From assembly GCA_031254455.1 (NCBI GenBank), contig JAIRUI010000008.1:1-24703 (forward strand): 24,703 nt of DNA, in the 5' to 3' direction. This DNA comes from Chitinispirillales bacterium. Lineage in GTDB: Bacteria; Fibrobacterota; Chitinivibrionia; Chitinivibrionales; Chitinivibrionaceae. A model generated the notes under the pieces. That model made no database searches. It saw only the letters and a list, made by a program, of their open reading frames with translations, and had not been told where the DNA came from. Shown here one piece after another: positions 1-7,456 of the stretch. The translations under genes were made by a program, and so were the position numbers. Position 1 is the stretch's first letter. The number at the start of each line of letters is the position of its first letter.

Positions 1-1275
1 CAAAATAGTTTAATAATAGAATCGGAAGCGGCTATTCGCGCTCGTATCAAGCGATATTGGCAAGAGGGCGGTATTGATGTGGATTTTGAACCTGGATCCG
101 TTTCGGATAGATTGTTGTCTATATTTTGTGAATTGGAACAGGCGTCTCAGGATAGTTATTTGGCGATAGAGAAAAAATTGTCGATAAATGCTGAAGGGGA
201 AGATTTGGATTTCTTTGCAGGTAGATTTGGAGTAGATAGGATTCGGATTTACGACACTGGCATAGAAAGGGTTGTTTCTGGGCAAACAATCTCTTCTTCG
301 TGGTCAGCTATTTATTTTTCAAATAATATAACAGAAATGCAAATAATAACAGATTCAGGATTAAGGAAGCCGTCAGATGATGAATTTGCTAATTGGAGTT
401 TAAATGATAATTTAGATAAAATTGTTATAACTAGATTAGATGGTTCTACATTTGATGGAAGTGTAGCCCAAATAAAGGCACAAGCAAATAGTCAGAAATA
501 TTTATTTGGGGAAGTAGGAATATTGATGATGCCGGCACACAAAGCCGTAAGGCAAGGCAACATAGTGATTTCTAGTACCAATCAAAGAATAGAGCAATGG
601 CAATATGAATTAAAAGCAGATTCTTTAAATATACAGTATACATATCCTTATGAAGGAATATCTTATTCAAATAACAAATTAAAAGACAGTAGGTTCAATA
701 TAATAGGTTTTACTGAGACAGATCAACAACTTAGAAACAGGTTGATATTAGGTAAAGGCTTAACCGCAGAAGTAATAGCATCATTAATCAGAAAAGTCGA
801 AGGAGTGATTCAGTGTGAAGTAGATTTTTATTCTTTAGGTGCAGACTTTATTAATTTTGTTTTATATATGAATATAAGAGAAACTAATGAGAATGTAATT
901 ATTATAAAAAACATATTAGATACGTTGCTTCCAAGAGAAATTAATGGCAAAACAATAACTGTAGTTAAGGAAAGCGGATTCAACTTAAATGGGAGCGATT
1001 ATTTTTATTTCCCAGTAGAACAACTTCCCACATTAAAAATTGTAGGAGACCTTTCTACAGAAGAAAAAAGTGTCTTACATAATAGAATAATTGCAACAGC
1101 AGTTACAGATAGAATATTGTATGCCATGATAGGAAACGTATATAAAGGAGGAATAATTAAAGAATTAATAAAAAAAATTATAAATGATAAAGGCGTTTAT
1201 ATAGAAGAAAAGGTTGAAGATATGGCAAAGGGAGCACTTTCTCCTACTATAGGCTGGAGGTTAGAATGTTTATAG
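1..1275 (+). CDS. Baseplate J-like phage tail protein (5' end outside window)
   Basis: The frame is open from base 1, so the true start lies to the left; the GTG at 79 is an internal valine codon. The visible C-terminal part (about 424 residues) resembles baseplate J / T4 gp6-type wedge proteins, which form the ring round the tail hub of contractile tails. The N-terminal part has an acidic helical stretch ending in a DLDFFAGRFGVDR-like element, as in many baseplate J proteins. The C-terminal half has a segment reading KGLTAEVIASLIRKVEGV followed by beta strands, matching the usual 'G-T-x-E-x-I-A-x-x-I-x-x-V-x-G-V' pattern. It is the first of eight co-directional tail-module genes, and its 3' end overlaps the next ORF by 10 bases. 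Codon use is very AT-rich (AGA, ATA, TTA). The family call is by motif pattern only; a more distant baseplate wedge family is possible. Confidence 0.62.
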   Translation, partial: QNSLIIESEAAIRARIKRYWQEGGIDVDFEPGSVSDRLLSIFCELEQASQDSYLAIEKKLSINAEGEDLDFFAGRFGVDRIRIYDTGIERVVSGQTISSSWSAIYFSNNITEMQIITDSGLRKPSDDEFANWSLNDNLDKIVITRLDGSTFDGSVAQIKAQANSQKYLFGEVGILMMPAHKAVRQGNIVISSTNQRIEQWQYELKADSLNIQYTYPYEGISYSNNKLKDSRFNIIGFTETDQQLRNRLILGKGLTAEVIASLIRKVEGVIQCEVDFYSLGADFINFVLYMNIRETNENVIIIKNILDTLLPREINGKTITVVKESGFNLNGSDYFYFPVEQLPTLKIVGDLSTEEKSVLHNRIIATAVTDRILYAMIGNVYKGGIIKELIKKIINDKGVYIEEKVEDMAKGALSPTIGWRLECL

Positions 1276-1412
1276 AATTACAAGATGTGAACAACTTAAT
1301 TTCCCACGATTCTTTGTTTTTGCAAAAATCAACATTGAATGTTGAGGATAAAGAAATATTAATGATAGACACTTTAAAAGTAAAAGTGTTAGTAATAGAT
1401 CAAAACAATTGA
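1266..1412 (+). CDS. Small 48-aa protein of the tail module, unknown function
   Basis: An ATG at 1266 lies inside the end of the baseplate J-like gene and opens a 48-codon frame ending in TGA at 1410-1412. Overlapping starts of this kind are typical of translationally coupled phage genes. The product has no membrane segment or recognisable motif; it is rich in Asp, Leu, Val and Ile and may be a single small beta-rich domain. The frame fills the whole space between its larger neighbours, leaving only the ribosome binding site of the next gene, which supports it being real. Phage tail loci often carry tiny chaperone or assembly proteins in this position, but nothing in the sequence identifies one here. 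Confidence 0.5.
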   Translation: MFIELQDVNNLISHDSLFLQKSTLNVEDKEILMIDTLKVKVLVIDQNN

Positions 1413-1417
1413 GGAGG
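1411..1417 (+). promoter_or_regulatory. Strong Shine-Dalgarno deciding a GTG start
   Basis: GAGGAGG lies four bases before the GTG at 1422. An ATG at 1420 is in another frame and hits a stop after three codons, so the GTG is the start of the 847-aa protein. Confidence 0.75.
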
Positions 1418-1421
1418 AAAT

Positions 1422-3965
1422 GTGGCATTAGATGTTAATATTCAATTTTTGCAAGAATCCCCGATAAGACGTCAGTCAATGGGATTCGTAAAAACAGGGG
1501 ATTCATATTCAATTCAATATAGAGACAACGAAGACGTATTACATGATATTACCGGTAACATCATGTCTGGATTTTATGATATATATAAATATGCTCCAAT
1601 GGTATTTAAATTTGTGCCGGGTACTTTAAACAAGGATGAGTACTGGTTTATAGGTAATGCTAATTACGAACAAACATTTCTCATCGCATATGAATATGTA
1701 ACCAATCAATCACAAGATTTGGTTTCGGGTTTTATGCGTATGACTAGAGGACAAATTTATCATTATGACAAACTTAACGAAAGTTGGAAAGATAGATATT
1801 TTAACGATGCTTTCTTTAAAGATTCTTTTACAGGAGATATGTATTGTAAGCAATTGGCACACCCAGGAATTAAATTCCATTTTTCTATTCTCGTATTAGA
1901 TACAATGATTAATAAAGAAACCCACAAAGATATAGGTACAAAGCGAGTAGTAGAAAAAGAATTGCAAAAAATTATACCTATTCAAGTTAATGATAATATT
2001 GTCGAATCAATAGGTGATTTCCAGAAATTTGACACGGGAAATTTAAAAGAGAAAGACAACTCATTAAATGCGCAACCCATTTATAAAAACAATGGTTCCG
2101 GAGTAAAAATTAAAAATGCAATAGTAATAGTAGGAAACAATACAGGATTAGACTTAGAACCTTATGGTATGTTAGCGTTTTATGTGTCTTCATACCCTAA
2201 TGAAGAACATTGGGTAGTTTATTTAGATTATAGTCTTGACAAACCGAATAGTAATGAATGGTCCCCGTCTATTTCATTTTCAGCGATCAACTTGGTTAAG
2301 GGCAGTAACAAGAAATTTGAAGACTATTATGATATTATTGGTAGATTATGGCAAAAGCAAGAATTTTGGTCTTATATCGTTATTGTTCCGAAAGAACCGG
2401 CATTAGATACCAATATACAGTACCGCTCATTTACTCAAATCCATAATATAAGGAACGGTAAAGCGAATATCGTATCTAACTTTGCAAAAAAAGTTATAGA
2501 TACAGAAAGCCAAGAATGGTTTCCTCCGTCCGGTGTCGTATCTATTACGGGTATTGGGAATACGATAGGCGGTTCAATCGGCGGAAGTTGTGATTGCGAA
2601 ATAAAAGCAAAAGTATTTACTATTAAGAATCATAACATTGGAGGATTGGGAACATCCGCCCCTGATATATATCATGGAGAACAAACGTCCAGGCACTTAG
2701 TTCTTGACTGGAAAACAATAAAAGCGGCGGGAATTTTTTCGGATAATATTGTTTCGTTTGAAGCGATGATTTACGCCAAAGGCGACCGCAGACAAAGATT
2801 TATGGCAGAGAGCGCGCCGACTAATCCGGATTGGCAAGGAACGGCGCAGGAAATGATGGGACTTGACGCTATAAGAATAGAAGATAAAGGGTTATCATAT
2901 TCTTCTAAGCCTTATACAAATCCGAGTTATACTATTGATTTGTCTGACGAATACCCGGATAATGACGTAGATTGCGGTTTCTTTATGAGATTTATGAATA
3001 TCGGCATCTACGATGTAAGAATTTTGGTTCATTATTTACCGCAAGCAGAAAAACCCGACGATAATTATAAAATTATATTCGACGCTTTGGATGGCATTAT
3101 CACAGGAACAAATCAACGCAGTGTTACCATGTCTGTCTTGATTGACGAGAACCTTAAGACGCCGGAAGCGGAACTTAGCGGTTTCGGTTTTTTGTATTGG
3201 GAAAACATAGATAAATCGCATGCGATAGACGGACAAAGATTATTTCAACCGAGTAGATCGGATTGTTATGAAGCAATTTATGGAGATTTTTTAATGTCTC
3301 TTGTGCCTCAAGAAAGTAATTTTACTATTCCTTTTAGCGCTTCACGTTCATCAAGCGATTATCCTGATTTTAAGAAAAGACTTGACGGATACCTTTCTAG
3401 CCAAAAGTCCGCATACGGCGCTAACGTACAATTGCAAGAAAGAGAAATCGGTTTTACAGGAGCAATAAAAGTCATAAGAAATACTGTCGCTCCAACTACA
3501 AAGGATATTAAAATCAAATTGTTAATACAAGCGCAATTAGCGTCAAACTTTAATAATGATGGTTCCGCGTCTTTATCTGTCATAGACAGCGGAGTTAATA
3601 ACGCTCCCGTATCTTTTTTACATCCGACATTACGCACTATATTTAGCAGAATAGTTGAGATAACTATCCCCGCAGGAACAGCAGACGTTGAGCCCGTTTT
3701 GCATTATCGTATATTTGAAATGTTTTCGGAAGACTTTGTAATAAACGATACGCCGATGATCATTGACCTTTTCATCAATGATGTTAAAGCGGAAAACGCG
3801 GATGTCGATTCTGTTAATTTCTTTGTTAGGAATGATTCTTTTGAAGAGAATTGGCATATAGTCGCTAAATATCGACGATCATCGTCATTGCGGTCTGTTG
3901 AAACAACAGAAGATATAAAACAACAAATCACTTTTGTGGAAAGAATTGGGGAGAATAATGATTAA
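1422..3965 (+). CDS. Large phage tail/baseplate structural protein, unknown fold (847 aa)
   Basis: No family is recognised. Its size, its place straight after the baseplate J-like gene, and its lack of signal peptide, membrane segments or enzymatic motifs suggest a virion structural protein such as a baseplate wedge or fibre-attachment component. Two parts can be seen. Residues 1-370 are rich in aromatic residues, Asp and Asn and are encoded by very AT-rich codons. A Gly-rich hinge follows at about residues 375-388 (GIGNTIGGSIGG), then a short CDC motif. Residues 400-847 look beta-rich and use GCG, CCG and CGC codons much more often. This suggests a modular protein whose two halves have different histories. 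The start is the GTG with a strong SD. The 3' end overlaps the next gene's ATG by 8 bases, implying translational coupling. The functional assignment rests on context only. Confidence 0.6.
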   Translation: MALDVNIQFLQESPIRRQSMGFVKTGDSYSIQYRDNEDVLHDITGNIMSGFYDIYKYAPMVFKFVPGTLNKDEYWFIGNANYEQTFLIAYEYVTNQSQDLVSGFMRMTRGQIYHYDKLNESWKDRYFNDAFFKDSFTGDMYCKQLAHPGIKFHFSILVLDTMINKETHKDIGTKRVVEKELQKIIPIQVNDNIVESIGDFQKFDTGNLKEKDNSLNAQPIYKNNGSGVKIKNAIVIVGNNTGLDLEPYGMLAFYVSSYPNEEHWVVYLDYSLDKPNSNEWSPSISFSAINLVKGSNKKFEDYYDIIGRLWQKQEFWSYIVIVPKEPALDTNIQYRSFTQIHNIRNGKANIVSNFAKKVIDTESQEWFPPSGVVSITGIGNTIGGSIGGSCDCEIKAKVFTIKNHNIGGLGTSAPDIYHGEQTSRHLVLDWKTIKAAGIFSDNIVSFEAMIYAKGDRRQRFMAESAPTNPDWQGTAQEMMGLDAIRIEDKGLSYSSKPYTNPSYTIDLSDEYPDNDVDCGFFMRFMNIGIYDVRILVHYLPQAEKPDDNYKIIFDALDGIITGTNQRSVTMSVLIDENLKTPEAELSGFGFLYWENIDKSHAIDGQRLFQPSRSDCYEAIYGDFLMSLVPQESNFTIPFSASRSSSDYPDFKKRLDGYLSSQKSAYGANVQLQEREIGFTGAIKVIRNTVAPTTKDIKIKLLIQAQLASNFNNDGSASLSVIDSGVNNAPVSFLHPTLRTIFSRIVEITIPAGTADVEPVLHYRIFEMFSEDFVINDTPMIIDLFINDVKAENADVDSVNFFVRNDSFEENWHIVAKYRRSSSLRSVETTEDIKQQITFVERIGENND

Positions 3966-4722
3966 GATGTGTATAATTTCCGGAGCAGAGGATAATTTAT
4001 TATCGAAGTTTATTGATTCGACGGGAAATATCACAAGCAAATATCATTGCTATATTCTACGAAATAAACCGACTGAAATTAAACTCGCCAAAGAACAAAA
4101 AAAGAAAATAACGATAAGAGTTGTTGATAATAAAAACTATAGCAAAGACGGACAATTACAATTATTGAAATTAAGATTGGATAGCATAACACTCGCATCT
4201 CCGAACAAAGATGATATTCTTATGCTAGGCGACGACGATATGTATTTTTATGAAAATTTTTCTTTTGACGACGTCCTTTCAGTGTTTGAGAAAAACTTTG
4301 ATATGGTTCTTGCATATTCTTACACACAGCGACTTACTTGGAGAATAGTAAAAAATACAGGTATCTACAACGGACTTTATTTTCGTTTTAACGAAAACGC
4401 ATTGAAGAGATTGGAAGAATATAAAGAGGCGGTTGGCGGCGGAGAAGACGGTTTGATCGCAAGTGTGCATTATGATGAATTTGACGGGAAAGCCGCACAA
4501 ATTTATTTACCTAAACTTGTTCATATAGGACACAATACATCTTCATATTTTTATGAAAAAGGGAAAAACAAACGAATTGTCGATATACTCGAATACATAA
4601 TATCTTCGGAACGCGGAGAAGAATTAAACAAGAAAACCAAAAAATTTATCGACAGCGTGGGTATTAAATTCAAACAAGCGCCGAGAGAAATTTATATCAA
4701 CCATAAACAAGTGGAGGCATAA
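3958..4722 (+). CDS. Glycosyltransferase-like protein (GT-A/DXD type) inside the tail module
   Basis: A 254-aa soluble protein. Residues 86-97 read DILMLGDDDMYF, a hydrophobic strand ending in an Asp triad, as in the DXD metal/nucleotide-sugar site of GT-A glycosyltransferases. About 70 residues later a GGGEDG motif (160-165) sits where GT2-like enzymes carry their acidic catalytic motif, and HIGHNTS (189-195) could supply the C-terminal metal-binding His. The N-terminal strand (MIKMCIISGAEDN) suits a Rossmann-like start. I use the ATG at 3958, preceded by GGGGAG; a longer frame from a TTG at 3934 would lie wholly inside the upstream gene. The start overlaps the upstream stop, and the stop abuts the next ATG, so it belongs to the tail operon. 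It could modify a tail protein or a host surface glycan; donor and target are unknown. The call is motif-based. Confidence 0.58.
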   Translation: MIKMCIISGAEDNLLSKFIDSTGNITSKYHCYILRNKPTEIKLAKEQKKKITIRVVDNKNYSKDGQLQLLKLRLDSITLASPNKDDILMLGDDDMYFYENFSFDDVLSVFEKNFDMVLAYSYTQRLTWRIVKNTGIYNGLYFRFNENALKRLEEYKEAVGGGEDGLIASVHYDEFDGKAAQIYLPKLVHIGHNTSSYFYEKGKNKRIVDILEYIISSERGEELNKKTKKFIDSVGIKFKQAPREIYINHKQVEA

Positions 4723-5295
4723 ATGACAAGAACTAATCCGTATATATTAACATCACAAAATGGAACGAGTGTGCCTTCCGGAGGTTCACAAGGTCAAGTA
4801 TTAACGAAACGTTCAAATAATGACTTTGACGCAGAGTGGCAAACTCCGCAAGGAGGCGGTGGAGTAGTTAATAATGTATTTTACTCTTCAAAAATAAATC
4901 ACAATGAATATTCTTCCCAAGCAACAATATCTTTGGGCGTAGGAACCGGTGTTTTAGCGGGGGCTTATCAAGCATCGATTATGCCGATTATATTTCCGCA
5001 AGCCGTTACGAGTATTCGTGTAAGATTGTACGGCGGCGCTTTAAGCGGCGGCAATATATCAATTCAAAGATGGAACGGAACTGCTTGGACGGGTGCGACA
5101 GACTCTCAACAATTCGGAGCGTTAGGAGATACGGATGCAGGATTAACTCAAAGAGTATATAATTTCGGCATCGGTTCGGACGTTCCTTTCTATTCGGCAA
5201 TACCTGCAAATACTCCATTAAGATTATCTATCCAACCAAGCGGGGCTATCGCTCAAAATAGCGGAATTCAATCGGAAACTATAATTAATCCATAA
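4723..5295 (+). CDS. Phage tail fibre-like protein (190 aa)
   Basis: The N-terminal part contains GQVLTKRSNNDFDAEWQTP (about 24-42), a close match to the widespread phage tail-fibre motif 'G-Q-V-L-x-K-x-S-x-x-D-x-D-x-x-W', followed by a GGGG hinge (44-47). The rest (50-190) is rich in Gly, Ser, Thr and Ala with alternating hydrophobic residues, consistent with a beta-structured receptor-binding head. It is short for a fibre and may be a distal tip or an adaptor that trimerises with another fibre. It begins directly after the glycosyltransferase stop codon (TAA then ATG), with GGAGG at 4712-4717 inside the upstream gene as the SD. The glycosyltransferase-fibre pairing suggests that the fibre, or its receptor, is the glycosylation target, which is inference. 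Confidence 0.62.
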   Translation: MTRTNPYILTSQNGTSVPSGGSQGQVLTKRSNNDFDAEWQTPQGGGGVVNNVFYSSKINHNEYSSQATISLGVGTGVLAGAYQASIMPIIFPQAVTSIRVRLYGGALSGGNISIQRWNGTAWTGATDSQQFGALGDTDAGLTQRVYNFGIGSDVPFYSAIPANTPLRLSIQPSGAIAQNSGIQSETIINP

Positions 5296-5306
5296 GAGGT
5301 AAAATT

Positions 5307-5516
5307 ATGATTACAGTTGTCAGCGTTAATAAAAAAGAAGTAAACGTTCCATACTATATTAAAGAGCAAGACGCTCATTGTCTTATGAATTTAGGCGAAA
5401 GCGTTGAGGAAGAAAATTTTTATAAATTGTTCGGAGTAGTCTATGAAATTTTCTATAATAGAAGATTTGAAAATTTATCAATATTTGAACCCCAATATAT
5501 GAGTAAGGAGGGTTAA
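5307..5516 (+). CDS. Small tail-module protein, unknown (69 aa)
   Basis: A 69-aa soluble acidic protein starting at an ATG 11 bases after the fibre gene, with AGAGG upstream, and ending two bases before the next GTG. It has several aromatic residues (YY, FY, YEIFYNRRF) and no membrane segment. No family is recognised. Small genes beside fibre genes are often fibre-assembly chaperones, so that is a reasonable guess but is not shown by the sequence. Confidence 0.5.
   Translation: MITVVSVNKKEVNVPYYIKEQDAHCLMNLGESVEEENFYKLFGVVYEIFYNRRFENLSIFEPQYMSKEG
5505..5512 (+). promoter_or_regulatory. Strong Shine-Dalgarno for the 538-aa fibre/collar gene
   Basis: AAGGAGGG ends five bases before the GTG at 5518 and overlaps the end of the preceding small gene, whose TAA is at 5514-5516. 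It fixes the unusual GTG start. Confidence 0.7.
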
Positions 5517-5517
5517 A

Positions 5518-7134
5518 GTGTCGGATAATCATAGAAAAATAGCGGTTCGTCAAGAATTTGAATCTATTTTTGAGGATATGCAAAAAGAATATATTGATTA
5601 TTTAAATCTAATAAAAGGAACTATATATTTAAACGATAGTTTAGTATTAAACAAAGAGGCTCTGGAAAATAGAGAAGATTACCTAAAATTTAAATTGTCA
5701 AGTTCATACAGTATTTTATCGACAGGTCTTTCTAATAGAGCTAATAATAATATTATTGCATTTGATTTACCATCTCATGACCATATAGTAAATCTATGGG
5801 ACGACGGGGCAAATAGTTCCACTCAAAATCCGGACAACACTGTAACTCATAGCGGAAGTGGTTTATGTTCCCTTAGTGGCCGTATTGATACTAGAAATTT
5901 AGCTGGTTCGCAAATTTCTAACACAAAGAAACCAACAGAAATAATTCCAATGATGATCCCGGTAAAAACGATTGAAAATACAATAAAAAAAGTAAAAATA
6001 TTAAAAATGACTATTACGTCAAAAACAGGAGTAGATCTATGGAATAATGATAAGGAAATATACAACTTTATAAAAGATGTAGAGGTGTTGAATAATGATA
6101 GACCTTTCGTTACAGTTAGATTATCAACAGATACAGAGCAAAATAAATTGTATTCATTTGGAGGTGGTTTATTATCTAGTGGATATCATAATCCAATTTT
6201 ACCAGACAATAGTTTGTTTCACCATATACATTCCGTAAACAATGTCAGTAAAATAGGTAAGAATATGCATCAAAAGAAGAATTGGGTATTGGGATTAATT
6301 ATATTTTGTATAGGTTGGTGGGTTAAAGATAATCAAAGCGGCACAAGAGGAAGTGGCGACAATGGAATCTTTCTTTCAACAAAAGTAGGTTATCCATCTC
6401 AATTAAACATAAATGCAAAAGATGTTAAGTTCTCATACGATTACAAGCCTTATGTGTTTAAGAATAGAACGAATGATATAAAAAATTTATTAAACCTAAT
6501 AGATAAATATTTAATATTACCGAAATTTAATAAATTTTTAGACAGCAGAGATTCTGAATATGGAGATCTGTGGTATGCTGTTTTACTGCAGGAATTTTAC
6601 GACAGGCTTGAAAAGGCTACGATACCGGCAAGAGATTTTATTTCTATAGAAGGAGTTCCGGGAAGAGACATCCCAATAAACAAAAACTATTTAATATCGC
6701 TTTATGAAGATAAAGGTTATGTACAAGATGAAGATATACAAGAAGGTTATTGTATAAATAAAGGTGATTTATCTTCTAAATATAATGGCGAAGCCATAAT
6801 GGAGTTTGTAGAAAGCAAAGAAACAGATGAGATCAAAATGAAATGGTTAGGCGGTATGCCATTACATTCGCATAATGTTTCTATTCCGTACAACTCGGAG
6901 ATGTCTAATTCTGCAAATAACAATGGTGGGCAGGTAAGGAAATTTAACTCTTCATCTTCTAGTGCCGCAGAAATAATTAAATATGAATCTACAAATAAGA
7001 ATTCACGTCCCAATGTAGAAAGCGTATTTAATAAATCTAAAAATACACATATAGAATACGATTTTTTACCAAAGCGTACAAATACGGGGCAATGTTTTTG
7101 GCGGCGTAGTCCAAATACAATAATAGTAACCTAG
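5518..7134 (+). CDS. Tail fibre/collar-like structural protein with three His motifs (538 aa)
   Basis: A large soluble protein beginning with a Glu/Lys-rich helical segment (about 1-60). Three His-containing motifs follow: SHDH near residue 87, FHHIHS near 235 and LHSHN near 450. Each is followed by Asn/Ser/Gly-rich sequence, for example NSANNNGG after the last. In T4-like fibres, HXH motifs in trimers bind metal along the shaft, and collar-type fibre tips often carry HSH followed by Ser/Asn-rich loops; the resemblance suggests a trimeric fibre or collar protein. There is no signal peptide or membrane span. Codons are strongly AT-rich again, unlike the preceding fibre and glycosyltransferase genes. 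The gene ends with TAG at 7132-7134, directly before a run of six G that serves the next gene. The structural role is likely; the exact family is not identified. Confidence 0.52.
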   Translation: MSDNHRKIAVRQEFESIFEDMQKEYIDYLNLIKGTIYLNDSLVLNKEALENREDYLKFKLSSSYSILSTGLSNRANNNIIAFDLPSHDHIVNLWDDGANSSTQNPDNTVTHSGSGLCSLSGRIDTRNLAGSQISNTKKPTEIIPMMIPVKTIENTIKKVKILKMTITSKTGVDLWNNDKEIYNFIKDVEVLNNDRPFVTVRLSTDTEQNKLYSFGGGLLSSGYHNPILPDNSLFHHIHSVNNVSKIGKNMHQKKNWVLGLIIFCIGWWVKDNQSGTRGSGDNGIFLSTKVGYPSQLNINAKDVKFSYDYKPYVFKNRTNDIKNLLNLIDKYLILPKFNKFLDSRDSEYGDLWYAVLLQEFYDRLEKATIPARDFISIEGVPGRDIPINKNYLISLYEDKGYVQDEDIQEGYCINKGDLSSKYNGEAIMEFVESKETDEIKMKWLGGMPLHSHNVSIPYNSEMSNSANNNGGQVRKFNSSSSSAAEIIKYESTNKNSRPNVESVFNKSKNTHIEYDFLPKRTNTGQCFWRRSPNTIIVT

Positions 7135-7144
7135 GGGGGTTAAT

Positions 7145-7420
7145 ATGAATAAAACAGAAGATTTGGTACACAAATTAATACAAAATAGAGTTAGAATAGA
7201 TGCAATCTTTTCTAACACGCTAATTTCTAATATAAAAAGTGTTGTTCCTTTAAACCAAGATGGTACGTTATCATTTGACATTAAGGATCAAGATAGAGTT
7301 AATTTATTTACAGGTCTGCCTGTTCATTCTGCTCAAACTAGATTATCTGAGAACGAAGTAGCTTATTACCATGAAAATGGGCTAGAAGGTTATTATTTAG
7401 ATGAGGTGATTAAAAAGTAA
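7145..7420 (+). CDS. Small tail-module protein, unknown (91 aa)
   Basis: A 91-aa soluble protein with ATG at 7145 preceded by a G6 run (7134-7139) acting as the SD. It reads as an N-terminal amphipathic helix followed by a mixed segment with FDIKDQDRV and YYHENGLEGYYLDEV. It is the last gene of the co-directional tail block and shares its AT-rich codon use. No family is recognised. Its place downstream of a fibre-type gene would suit a fibre-assembly protein or a small virion component, which is context only. Confidence 0.5.
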   Translation: MNKTEDLVHKLIQNRVRIDAIFSNTLISNIKSVVPLNQDGTLSFDIKDQDRVNLFTGLPVHSAQTRLSENEVAYYHENGLEGYYLDEVIKK

Positions 7421-7456
7421 ATTTGGTATGTATTATTAAGAAAGGTTTTGAAATAT

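Noticed and set aside
3036..3931. Four minus-strand frames within the 847-aa gene
   Set aside because: They overlap one another, are antisense to a continuous 847-codon frame and lack start signals.
4723..7134. Diversity-generating retroelement acting on the fibre genes
   Set aside because: No reverse transcriptase, no template/variable repeat pair and no C-type-lectin-like end could be found in the window.
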